Source: Hyaloscypha bicolor E (Eukaryota; Ascomycota; Leotiomycetes; Helotiales; Hyaloscyphaceae). Taken from it: 64,000 nt of DNA. The notes below the pieces were generated by a model. That model was given only the letters and a program-made list of their open reading frames with translations, was not told the origin of the DNA and did not search any database. The position numbers and the translations under genes are program-made. Below are positions 46,516 through 58,225 of this stretch, one piece after another (position 1 is the first letter of the stretch; each line of letters starts with the position of its first letter). The DNA is taken from assembly GCF_002865645.1 (NCBI RefSeq), contig NW_020194594.1:682001-746000 (forward strand). The letters run 5' to 3'.

Positions 46516-47530
46516 GATATCCAGGTTTCGCGACCCCGCCTTCAGGCTCGGAAAACCCAAACGGATCGCGATCACTTCAAACTTATGAGATAATTAGGAA
46601 TAATTAGAACTTAAGACCGAGTAAACGATAATTTAAAATGGTAAAGAAGCTTGTAATAAAATAAAAAATAAAAATTCACGATTTCTAAAATTGCGTTTAT
46701 TAGTAAAATGCCCGGACCTACGTGTGCGAGCTCGTATCCTCGTAAAGTCGGATTCGCCACTGGGTACAATATCATTCTGCATTGCATGGGTGTTGAGATG
46801 ATCATCGGCGCGAGTAGCGCGAAACAGTTCGAGGAGGCGGTGGGTGAGATTGAGAAAGCGGAGCTAGAGAAGAGAGTTGTTAAGAGGACTGAGGCATTAT
46901 AGGGGGGTGTAAAAGTGGATGCAGAGGTCGATACACTGAGGGTTTTCAAGAATGTCGTGCTGGGGTAAGACATGTAAGGGTATGACGGTCAGAAGGAATG
47001 GGGGCAGGTCCAGCTCGCGGTTGATGCGAGGTGAATATTCCCTGCCTCGTAGCTTCACCTGGAGCTGTGTGATGGATATGGACGGTAACTTCTGAAAATT
47101 GACGAGACGTGTGATGTGTGTAAAGTCAGAGAGGTTGTCATGTATCGAGGAAGGAATGTCGTAGGCGTGGTTTCCTTTGTGACGAGTTGCACTGGTAACT
47201 CATATAGGTATACAAATGTGTTTTCTTTAGTTCCGTTTGCGGTCTCGCTAGCTATCATTACAATATATATTCAGTAACGAGCATTACACACACCCCTCTC
47301 CCCACTTCCCCGATTATGGCAGTGTATTAAAAAATAGAGTAAAATAGAATAGCGGCCATTACCCTTATTTTATTCAAGCTTAAAACCTATTACTCTTATT
47401 TTATTTATATATATAATAAGGTTAGTCTAGTCGGATAAGACTTTGGGAGGGCCCGTACCTAGTACTACCTTATTATCTAATAAAGTAGTAGTGGCATTTA
47501 GTAAGTAAATCGGATCTCAATAATACTAAA
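46516..47530. other. Non-degraded island between transposons
   Basis: A 1 kb island of ordinary composition between two RIP-degraded elements. It carries the reductase-like fragment at 46708-46905 and otherwise no gene. It shows what single-copy DNA in this block looks like without RIP. Confidence 0.5.
46708..46905 (+). pseudogene. Aldo-keto reductase-like C-terminal fragment
   Basis: Sixty-four codons beginning with an ATG. The end, GVEMIIGASSAKQFEEAVGE then IEKAELEKRVV, matches the C-terminal 'IIGASS..QLEENL..L..GPL..EVV' stretch of AKR7-type aldo-keto reductases. A stop (TAG) falls where a Trp (TGG) would be expected after the helix. No N-terminal barrel is present nearby. It is likely a stranded gene end cut off by transposons. 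Confidence 0.4.
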
Positions 47531-47828
47531 TGTGATATGTGCAGGGTCGCACGTGACTTAAGGGCATATAACGAACCTCGGATATCGCGGGTGTTAATTA
47601 GGGAGATCGGAGGCCCTTTGACTTTACAACTAACTACTCTTTACATTATAAGTATTAGGCTTATAAATCACTAATTATATATATGTTATTAGGGCCTCCT
47701 ATTTAGAGGGGGCTTCCCTGGACCTTATAGGAGGAATAGAGATTAGTTCTATACTAAATTTAATACTATAATTTCATAACTCACTAATTTATTCTATTAT
47801 CTTATTACCTACTAATAAATACCTTATA
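47531..47828 (+). repeat. 5' LTR of the chromovirus
   Basis: Starts TGTGATATGTGCAGGG and ends at ACCTTATA, where the identity with the 3' copy stops. It is less mutated than the 3' copy. Confidence 0.85.
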
Positions 47829-49440
47829 AGCTAATCTTTCTACCCTTAAAGAAGGTAGTTTAATAAGTAATTATGTCTCGAAATCTGCGAAATATATAAC
47901 CTCTCGCCAAAGCTATTCCTATAAAGGAAGTCGACTAGATTAACCCTAATACGGGTAATAGCGAAGGCTCGTCTAATACTTTTAATAGGGCCCTTTAGGA
48001 GCCTCCGAGAGCCAGTAATAATAACGGAAATAATCCCGGTAATAATTAAGATACCGAGATTAATACCTGAGTTACTACTGCCCAAGCTATAAAATAGGGC
48101 TTATATACTAAAGTCAAAGCGCTCTAATAAAAGTAAGAATTAGTAAATATAATTAACTAATATATCCTATAGTAGAGTAATATAAGAGTATTCTTAGGAA
48201 TATCTTATAGTTTATTATATCTCATAGAAACTCTATTTATAAATCTATCTTATTTTCCTTAGTAATTCTTACTAGGGAACTTTCTAAAATAGGATTAGAA
48301 CCTATTCTTTTTCCTAATATAATAAGCTTTAAGAGTAATCTTAATACTATTTATTAGAAGCTACTATATAATATCCTAAAAATATATTTGAATTAAAAGA
48401 AGCTTTTTAAGATCTAAATACCTGATTTATATTATAGAAAATCTCTTAAGAAATAAAGAATATTTATATTTTCCTAAAAAGTAGTCTTTAGGACCTAACT
48501 TTAGATTTATAATAGATACTTTTCTAAAGTTAACTTTACTATAAGTACCCTTAGAAATAAACCTTATAATACTTAAGAAGCTATAATAAAGCAAAGCCTA
48601 TTATTATATAAGGTCTATTAAGAGTAATTTAAGGCCTATTTAGCTAATATACTCTAAGTACTTTAAATCCGTTAATAAGATGCTTTTAAGAAGCTCTGAG
48701 ATCTTTATTAAAAGAATAATAAGATAGTTACCGAGTTATATATTCGGATAATTAGTCTTAAAGTTAACTAAAACCTATATTCTAAGAAAGACCGGGTCCG
48801 GACTTTTAATACTACTTTATCTAATTATAAAACTTATTAGATACTTATATTTATTCTCTTAGAAAATAAGGTAATATCTATTTCTAAATAGCTTAAGAAA
48901 GCTTAGAAAATAAAGTATATTACTTATCCTAAATTAAGAAAAATAAAAATAAAAGAATTAAGTAAAAGTAATTCTATTTCCAAAGATTCTAACTTAGTAA
49001 ATTCTAATTTATAAAGCTATTAAAAAAGAAAAAATAAGTTCTAAAAATTATATAAGAAATTCTTAGATAGTACTTTGGCTTTTTTAAGGCCTTAATAAAG
49101 TACTAGTTCTATTTTAGATATGATTTATTAGACTTATAAATAGAAAAAATATTTCTTAGGAAATATAAAGTATTTTAAATATACTAAATAGGCTTAGTAG
49201 AACCCTAATAAGGCTAAAATTATAAAAGAGTTAAAGTATTTATAAAAGCAGGTTAATATTATAGCTATAAAGAAATATTCTAGAGAAAACTCTTTTAAGA
49301 AATAAAGAAAAAAAAAGCCAAATCTTAAATATTAATAATTTTAGCTATAATAAAAAAGGTATATTACTTTATATAACTATTTAAGTAAGATTAATATAGC
49401 TAGAAATAAATACCTTAAAAATATATAGTAAACTCGGTAA
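47829..49440 (+). pseudogene. gag-region relic of the chromovirus
   Basis: By position between the 5' LTR and pol this should be gag. The sequence is too degraded to show a nucleocapsid motif; only its place and orientation support the call. Confidence 0.4.
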
Positions 49441-50199
49441 TACTAGATTAGATTATAACTTCCTTAATAATAATTAGGCTTAAAGCTAGGGCTTTATTAT
49501 TTTAGCTAAATATAATTAAGAATTTATAATCTTTTATAGGAACTAATTTAAGATTTATTAAGCCTATAATCTTAAGATATTTATTATAAATAATTATAAT
49601 AAGACATGTTTTTTTAAGCTCTAATTCTATAAATATAAGAATATTAGCTCTTATAGCCTTATTTTTAGTATAGAATTTTATAAAGTAATTCTTATATAAT
49701 ATATAAACTATATTAAGAAATAATAGATATATATATTTATATAATCTAATAATATTAAGATCCTAATACTAAAAGAATTTAGTAAGAAGCTTAACTGGTA
49801 CCCTAAGCTAGTATCTCAAGTCTTATTTTTAATTAAAGGCAAATATAACTATTTTATATAATAGGCTTTATATATTTATAATAATTACTAGATCTTTACT
49901 TTATTATATAGTTCTAGTAATACTAAATAAGAGTTTTTAATATAATAAATTAATATTCTCCAAAAAGAGGCCTTAGAAATACTTGTTTATTTCCGGAATA
50001 ATAAATATAAAGACTTCTTAGAAGTTTTTAACTCTAATAAAGCTTTAGAACTTTCTAATCTTAGTAGTATTAAATACTTTATTAATATAAATAATATAGT
50101 TTTATATAGGCCTTTATATAATTTATTAGAAACCTAACTAGAAGTATTATATTTATATTTATAGGATATACTTTATAAATATTAGATAAGGCCTAGTAA

Positions 50200-53100
50200 A
50201 AGCCTAGTAAAAGTACTTATTCTTTTTATTTCTAAGAAAAATAAAAGACTATGCCTTTATATTAATTATTATAAACTTAACTAAGTTATAATTAAGAATT
50301 AGTATTTGCTTTCTCTTATTAATAAAACTCTTAACTAGCTCCGAAAAACTAAGATTTTTATAAAGCTAGATCTCAAGAATATATATTATTAAGTAAGAAT
50401 TCATAAAGAATATAAGTAGAAAACGGCTTTTAGGACTTATTATAACTATTTTAAATATCTTATAATATCTTTTAAGCTAGCTAATATACTAGTTATATTT
50501 CAAGTATATATTAATATTATACTTATAAGGCTCCTGAATTATTTTGTAATTATTTATTTAGATAATATTTTTATTTATTCCCGAAATAAGAATAAATACT
50601 ATAATTATATTTACTAGATACTTACTAGGCTATATAAAAATAACCTGTTTTATAAACTTAGTAAATATGAATTTAATATTAAGGAAATTGAATTTTTGGG
50701 CTTTCTTATTAGAATAAAAGATATTTATACGAATTCTAAATAAATTTATAGTATTATTAAATAGCCAGAACTAGAATTATTTTATAATATTAAAGTATTT
50801 TTTAAATTTACTAATTTCTATTATAGGTTTATTTACTATTATTTTTAGGTAATTATAAGCTTAATAAATCTCTTAAAAAAAATAGAAAAAAACCGGAAAT
50901 CCGGTTTCTTTATATAAATAAATAAAGTAGCTAAAAGCTTTAAGACTTTAAAAAAAGCTTTTATTATAATACTTATCCTAATCTATTTTAATTCTTTTAA
51001 GAAAATTTATATTAAAACTAATATATTAAAATTCATAATTACTAGTACTATTTTATAATAAGTTAATTCTAGTAATAGCCCGAAACAATACTAGTATTTA
51101 GTAATATTCTAGTTCCGGAAACTTTCCGGAGCCAAATATAATTATAATACTTATAATAGAAAGCTACTTATAATTATTAAAGCCTTTAAGTATTAGTACT
51201 ATTATTTTAAAAAATCCAGGTTTATAATTAAAGTTATTATAGACTATAATAATTTCTAATACTTTATAAAAATAAAGTATCTAGAAAGCTATTAAGTATA
51301 TTAGGTAATATATCTTATAATATATAATTTTAATATTATTTATTATAGAGGCGCCTTAAATCTAGTAAATAAATCTAGTAAAAGACCTAATTATAAAAAA
51401 GGTCCTATTAATATAACTTAGCTTCCGATCTTTTAAAATAAGTTAAAGAAAGCTTTTATAATTATAATTTAGAGGTTCTTATAAATATTTAAAAAGTTCC
51501 CTCTTTAAAATAAGTATTATTTAATACTTGCTATATTTATAATAACTAAAAAGAAATATTTATTATAAAACAAGTAAATAAATTATCTTATAGATTTCTT
51601 AATTATAGAATTAGTTAAGAAATAAAATATAGGGAAATGCCTTAAAGGCTCTACTATTATAGCTAAGGTAATAGGAGTATTTATAATTATATTATTTAAT
51701 AAAATTAAAGATTTCTTAGTTTCCCGAGTTTTTAAATAAGATAATTATAAATACCTAATTTCTTATATATAAATATATACAGCTACTAAAAGAGCTATAA
51801 TACTAGCTTCTTTATCTAAATCCTTTCTAGATATTATCTAGATAGCTTAGAGAAATAATTCTTAATATTAGAATATTATAAAATAAAGGCTTAGTAAGAA
51901 AGATACTAAGAGAAAAGAAATCTAGAAAAATAATTTGGGCCTATTTAAGTACTATTTAAGAATTATTATATCTAATAATTCTGCTTTATATTAAGAAATT
52001 ATAAAGCTTTATTATAATAACCTAATAGTTAGATATTATAAAATAGAGAAAACTCTTGAGTTTCTTAGAAAGTTCTAGTATTAAGAAAATATAAAAAAAG
52101 ATATTTATAATTATTATTAAGAATATAATATTTACTAGAGAATTAAGGTAAAGAGGTATTTGCTATATAGTTTATTTAGTAGTTTACTATAGCTTAAGAA
52201 ACCCTAAGATAAGATCTCTATAGATTTTATTATAGGTTTATTATTATATAAGAATCTAGTAAAAGATTCCGATTTTAATATAATTCTTATAGTTATTAAC
52301 TAGTACTCTAAAATAATAAGATATATTATATATTATAAGACTATTAATTTTCCGGAGCTTATTAAGATTATATAGAAATATATTTTCTTAATCTTTAGCT
52401 TCTCTAATAGAATTATTTCTAATTAAAAAATAGTATTTATTAGCTAGTTCTAGTTTACTTTTTATTTTTACTTAATATATAAATAATATTTAAGTATAGC
52501 TTATTATTCTTAGATAAATAGTTAAATAAAAAAATAAAACTAGGTCCTAGAATATTACTTAAGATATTATTATAATACCTAAAAAAATAACTAGTTTAAG
52601 AAATTATCTTTTATAGAATTTATATATAATAACTTAAAATATTAGGTTTTATAAGATATATCTTTTTATATATATTATAAATACTATTCTTAATTTCTAT
52701 AAAATCCTAAGAATAGAATTATAAAAAAAGTACTAGCTATATATAAAAGGCTAGAAATTCTTAAAGTAAAGTAAAAAAAGCTTAAGAATTTATAGTATTA
52801 TATATAAAATAACCGGGAAATTTATTATAATAAGTACTAGTTAGCTAAATACTACTTTAAAGAAGCCTAGATAATACTATTAATAAGAAATATTAAATTT
52901 AAGATAAGAAAGCTTAAGCTAAAATTTATAGATTTATTTAGGATTCTTAAATATATTAGTAATTTAATATATAAGTTAAAACTACTAAATATATATAATT
53001 ATTTATATCTAATTTTCTATATTTCTTTTCTTAAAAAATATATAATAAAAAAGAATTAGAAGTTATACCTATATTTTTCTAAAGAACTTCTGGAATTAGT

Positions 53101-53290
53101 AAATAATAATAAAGAATAAAAATAAGAAATAAAAGCTATTATTAATTACTAATAAGATAATAGAAGTAAGAAGTAATAGTATTTAATTAAATAAAAAGTC
53201 TAGCTTAAAGATTATAATATCTAGTTATTTATTTTCTCTAATCTTAAAAATTTTAAAAAACTTTTAAAATTATATAACTAAAACTATAAC
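50200..53290 (+). pseudogene. pol relic: reverse transcriptase, RNase H, integrase, chromodomain
   Basis: Reverse transcriptase, 50230-50710: LCLYINYYKLN, IFIKLDLKNIYY, then YLDNIFIYSRNKNK in place of the catalytic YLDD, and EIEFLGFLI. RNase H, about 50980-51400: KLLIIIKAFKYQYYYFKKSR and the ALNLVNKSS(K)RP end. Integrase core, about 52200-52620: KISIDFIIGLLLYKN with further fragments. Chromodomain, 53140-53280: the pattern 'EIKAIINY..DNRSKK-YLIK-K' and 'LKDYNI'. Every part has many TAG/TAA stops, mostly where Gln or Trp codons would be expected. The order and the chromodomain identify a chromovirus. No product can be made. Confidence 0.85.
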
Positions 53291-55061
53291 TTAAAATCCA
53301 AAACTATCTTTTAATAATTTTTTAAGATTAAAAAGAATTCTAAACTATTAAGGAAAAGGCTATTTAAAAGAAAGAAAAAATTTAAATAATTAAGAAAAGA
53401 TCTAGAATAATAATAGAAATACTTTTTTCCTAGATTTTTTTATTTATAAAGATTTTCTAGAATTTTATTAAGGCTTATAAGAATTATATTTAAATTATTA
53501 AAAAAAGATTTAGGATTAAGAAAGATTTATTATAAGTAAACTAGTTATAGGTATCTTAAATAAATAAATTCTAATTTCTATAAATTTCTAATTCCTAAAG
53601 TAAAAATACTAAATACTAGCCCTATTTAGAACTTAGTAAAAAATTAGCTAATACTTTCCGGAATTCGCTTATTTCTTAATAAAATATAATTATACTATAA
53701 TAATATTAGTATTAAGAATATTAAAAGAAGTAAATAAGGAACTTATAATAGCTATATATATCTTATAAAAGACCTAAACTTCTAAAATTAAGTCTCAAAT
53801 AGCTATAAGTATTATATTATTAGTATTTAAAGTACTAGTAATAAACTATTTAGTAATCTTAATAATAACCTTAGTAATAAGATTAATACCTTAAAAATAA
53901 ACTTTATAGTATTTCTTTAAGAAATTAGTAAATACCTAAATATATTAGAAAAAACTTATTTTGAGAATACTAACTCAAATAGTATTATTATTTACTTTAT
54001 TAAGATAGGAAAAAGAATTCCGAAGCTTATTAGTATTTTTCTAGTTTTTAAAAACCTAATTAATAGTATTATTCTTATTAGTATAATATTATTTAGAATA
54101 TATTTTAAGAAATTTCTTAAAAATTATAATAGTATTTTTTTAGAACTAGTAAGTCTCTAATAAGTAATAAGAAATCTAGAATTATATTAGCTTTAATAAA
54201 TATTAAAGCTAAAGAACTTACTAATATATAAGACTTAGAACTCTTATTATAATAGTTATAATTCTTTTTACTAAGTACTATAATATATAAGATAAAGGAA
54301 TTAATAAGTAAATACTTGAAATATTTCAAGTATTTACTAGTAATAGAAAAGAAGGCTATAAGATTACTTTTATATTTATTATTATATAAGTAAATAATAA
54401 AGCTAGAAAAAGATATTATAGAATTAATTAAAAATAATTAAAGAAAACTTAAAGAAAGGCAGAAAAAAAGACTAGAAAATAATAATAGAAAAAGTTATTA
54501 TATATATAATTATTAGAAAGAAAAAGAATATATAATAATATAAAGAGGTTTTTTTATAAAAATAAAGAACTACCTAAATTAATTACTAGTTTTTATACTA
54601 GTTCTAATTAGAAATTAGTATAACTAATTAATATATACTCCTAGAAGCCCGTAAATAATCTCTAGAATCTCAGAAATATTTATATAGGTTTCTTATATAA
54701 ATATTTATTGAATTCTTTTTATATAGCTATTTAGATTATTCTAATACGAGATTTAATAAGTAGTATTAATTTCGTGAGGTAATGCCTTAGTACTTTAAAT
54801 TAAGCTAATTAGAATACTCAGATTCTAAATAAAATTATAATTACTAGCTAGCCCTTATACCTAAAATATAATTACTTTTCCTTCTTACTTACTTAGCTCT
54901 AATCTAATTAAATAATTTTTATATCTATTATCTAGATTATATTAATAAAACTATTTCTTAAGATACTAGAAGTTTATCTTAATTAAATAAATAATTAATT
55001 AAATATTTACTAGAATAAATTAATGAATCTTGGGAATAAGATCCTAGGAAAAGAATATAGT

Positions 55062-55214
55062 TATAATATATACAGGATCACACGTGACTTAAGGGCATAT
55101 AATGAATCTCGGATATTACGGGTATTAATTAGGGAAATTAGAAGCCCTTTAACTTTATAACTAATTACTATTTATATTATAAGTATTAGGCTTATAAATT
55201 ATTAATTATTATTA
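55062..55214 (+). repeat. 3' LTR of the chromovirus, first part
   Basis: Aligns with 47531 onward of the 5' LTR up to the point where the nested element begins. Confidence 0.85.
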
Positions 55215-55349
55215 TATATACGGGTACTAGGGAGCTTAGCTTTGCTTACTCAACGGCCCCTTTTATTTCTAGAGGCTCCCTTTAGAGCTTCTTTTAATTA
55301 GACAACTACTTATGCAAATCACTATTTCTTACTACTTTACAATAATTAT
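55215..55349 (+). repeat. 5' LTR of the nested element
   Basis: 135 bp direct repeat, partner of 56912-57047. Confidence 0.8.
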
Positions 55350-55780
55350 GAGCCTGGCGCACTAGCTACATACCTCTATTAGTAATTAGTAAGCGTTCTA
55401 GTAATTGCGGTTATTCTTACTACGGTCATAACCGCCAAAAGAACACGTTTTACCTGTTTTTCTCATCCTTTATTCCTCTCTTTAGAATAGCAGCTTTACT
55501 AGTCTCTAATATACGCCTTACTAATCGCAGAAGCTTCCCTGCATAGTACGCAGAGCTTAAAATCAATTCCACCTTTCGAAACGTGTGGTACCTCGTTAAT
55601 CCCGATACTCCAGAAGCTCCTCACCTGCTCTCTGCAGAGCCCCCCCCCCCACCTCTTATAATCGATTAAATAATTGAGTAATCGAATATCGAGCGAAATA
55701 CTCTATTAGCGATATGGGATACGGATAGGAGGCCAGAAGCAGAGAAGGGAGCATGACCAAGAGCTCCACGTCCAGCTCGT

Positions 55781-56611
55781 TTTAATAATATTAAGGAGGA
55801 ATACTCGTTCAGGCTCAAGGAGTACTCTGTCAAGCAATCGAATTAGTTAACGCAAAGCTCTCGGTATTAGAATATCTGGGATTAGGTACACCATACGGTA
55901 GAACCTGCTCTGCTCGCACCACATCTTGAGTTACTCGTTTCCTAGCAGAGGCTCTCTCTTTAGAATATTATACGAGCTCTTCGTAATAAATTCCAGCCAT
56001 CGGAGAATAATATGCGGGAATAAGTAAGGGAGGATTATAACAGAATTCTGGACCGTGGCAGAATAGGTTCAGAATCTCCCAAAGCCTGGATTAATAATTA
56101 GTACTAAGCTCTCGTACGAGCTCAAACCTACCGAGTTACAGAAGTCGAGGGATTCCTGGTAATCAAGGACTTTCTTCAAGTAATAGTAGCCAAGTTTATA
56201 CCTATTTGGGGAGTATAGTAACTCGCTTTGGTAATTGAGGCTAATACGCTTGGAGAGCCCGTTCGTATACTCGAGTAATACGGAAGGGTCTTTGAGGCCC
56301 TAATTTAGTAAAACGAACGCTTTTTACTTGGGATCTTTGCTTCTCTCGCTAGATGATCTGATTTGCAAGGCCACTCGTACTCTTATAAGGAAACAAGAGC
56401 GGAAAAGCACCCGTGGAAGCCCGTTAATTGCTCTATTCTAGAGCTTGTAACCACTGGTTCCTATACCAAGAAACTTGATCCATAGCCTATGGACGAGTAA
56501 TTAAAGGCCGTACGAGAACGCTTGGCAAAGGGATACGAGAAGCTATATGGGCAGCTTGAGAAGAAGGGTTAGATAAAGAATAGAGGGAAGTTACCAGGGG
56601 ACTTTGAGTAT
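55781..56611 (+). pseudogene. gag-like reading frame with RIP-type stops
   Basis: One frame of 277 codons runs with no frameshift and ends at TAA TAG. About seventeen internal stops are all TAG or TAA except one TGA. That is what CAG/CAA (CpA to TpA) and CGA changes would give. Recognisable text includes EEYSFRLKEYSVKQSN, NIIRALRNKFQPSENNMRE and RERLAKGYEKLYGQLEKKG, typical of fungal retroelement gag proteins. Confidence 0.7.
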
Positions 56612-56911
56612 TAATAGTATATATGATGTGGTTTCCTGGCTTTGGGCTTGCGGAGCCGTCCGGGGCTAGAGCTAGGCTTTTTTGGAACTAAGTATACTAC
56701 CGGAGATATCTGGGGACGCTTTGCTTCCTACCCCTTTTGGTTCTATTAGCTTAATATAAGGCATTAGGGAATGACGGTTTCTTAGCTCTTAATTAGGGGA
56801 GATAGACTATATATATATACTCCTTTTTGCTTTGCTAGGAGTACTCCGTAGGAGTACTTTACTAGCTATTTCCTTTATATATAGAATTAGAAGCCTCTGA
56901 GGGGTATATCG

Positions 56912-57047
56912 TATATACGGGTACTAGGGAGCTTAGCTTCGCTTACTTAGCGGCCCCCTTTTATTTCCAGAGGCTTCCTTTAGAGCTTCTTTTAATTAGA
57001 TAACCACTTATATAAATTACTATTTCTTGCTATTTTGCAATAATTAT
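56912..57047 (+). repeat. 3' LTR of the nested element
   Basis: 136 bp direct repeat; one extra C in the CGGCCCCC run relative to its partner. Confidence 0.8.
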
Positions 57048-57197
57048 ATATATATTATTAGGGCCTTCTATTTAGAGAAAGCTTCCCTGAACCTTATAGA
57101 AGAAATAGAGATTAGTTCTATACTGAATTTAATACTATAGTTTCATAACTCACTAATTTATTCTATTATTTTATTACTTACTAATAAATACCTTATA
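57048..57197 (+). repeat. 3' LTR of the chromovirus, second part
   Basis: Continues the 5' LTR alignment (TTATTAGGGCCTYCTATTTAG onward) after the nested element and ends ACCTTATA. Confidence 0.85.
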
Positions 57198-58042
57198 TTA
57201 AAGAATTTCTAGAACTAAAAAAAATCAAGATTTCGAGAAAAATAATTAATTCATTATTATAGAAAATTAATATTTAAGTAATCTTATATAAGTACTAGCT
57301 TAGCTTATATAAGGCTATTTAATATATACCTTAGTACTTTTTTTTTAAAATTTAATATATATTAATTTATTATCTTAATACTATAGTTTGCTTTCCCGGA
57401 TTTAGTATTTACTACTTTAGGTAAAGTATATATACGGGCCTGCTATTACTTTTAATATTTATAAAAGTCGTATATTTTCTGCTATTTAACTATTATTTTC
57501 TTTAATTATTTTCTAATATGCCTTTAGCTAGTTATTTATTCTTATTATATATTATAAACTCCTATTCATATAGATTTATTCCGAATAATTCTTTTATTAC
57601 CCTTATTATAACTAAGAATAATTCCCGATCTCTTATTCTGGATTTGATTTCTCGAGTATTTATAATAGATAATTCTTTTTCTTAAATTACTTAAATTAGT
57701 TAGAATATAAATATTAGTAATAGCTTAGTTTTCTTATTACTATTATATTATTACTATTTTTATAAGAGTGCCTTACTAGTAATAATAATAGTATTAGCTT
57801 GTTTTAGTAAGGCCTTTATATATTATAATCTAGTTAATTAAAAAAACACTTTATAATAATATAGCTAGCTTTTATCTAGCTATATTATAATATTATATAT
57901 TAGAAAAAAGAATCTTAATAAGCTCTCTAATATTATAGAAATAATAATATATACTATTTGTCTTAATTTAGCTTGATTTATAAAAAAAAAGAATTAATTC
58001 TTACTAGATATAGCTATAGTAAATAATAATCTATATAATAAT

Positions 58043-58225
58043 TGTTACGAAACCGGGCTCTGGGCTTGGAAAGCAGGTAGAGTGGCTCTTAATCCGAGGA
58101 TTCTAAACTAAGGAGGGAAGCTCTGAATACAGGAGCTTTAGTGTTCTAAATACTAGCCCCAGCCGTATGCGTCATCGCGTGATCACGTGACGCTAAATTT
58201 ACTAGTGAAGCGGCAGAGCGTAACA
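58043..58225 (+). mobile_element. 183 bp solo LTR with 5 bp target duplication
   Basis: Begins TGTTACGAAACC and ends GAGCGTAACA, i.e. TG..CA ends within an inverted TGTTACG/CGTAACA. It is flanked by ATAAT on both sides (58038-58042 and 58226-58230). It is GC-balanced and shows no RIP decay, in contrast to everything around it. The internal retrotransposon is absent. Confidence 0.85.

Larger units (their letters stand above)
55215..57047 (+). mobile_element. 1.8 kb gag-only LTR element nested in the chromovirus LTR
   Basis: Terminal direct repeats of 135 and 136 bp (55215-55349 and 56912-57047). Both start TATATACGGGTACTAGGGAG and end CAATAATTAT, with about a dozen mostly transition differences. 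The interior has much higher GC than the host element and one gag-like frame, with no reverse transcriptase or integrase. This is the structure of a non-autonomous terminal-repeat (LARD/TR-GAG-type) element, younger than the chromovirus it split. Confidence 0.8.
47531..57197 (+). mobile_element. Ty3/Gypsy chromovirus LTR retrotransposon, RIP-destroyed, with a nested insertion
   Basis: A 298 bp 5' LTR (47531-47828) matches a 303 bp 3' LTR that is split into 55062-55214 and 57048-57197. Differences between them are almost all G-to-A or C-to-T, e.g. GCAGGGTCGCACGTGAC versus ACAGGATCACACGTGAC. Flanks CTAAA (47526-47530) and TTAAA (57198-57202) look like one 5 bp duplication with a C-to-T change. 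Inside are remains of gag, reverse transcriptase, RNase H, integrase and a chromodomain in Ty3/Gypsy order. The element is dead. Confidence 0.9.

Noticed and set aside
54117..54329. 70-codon minus-strand frame in the AT-rich block
   Set aside because: Lys/Ile/Tyr/Asn-only composition expected by chance in AT-rich DNA and antisense to the chromovirus.
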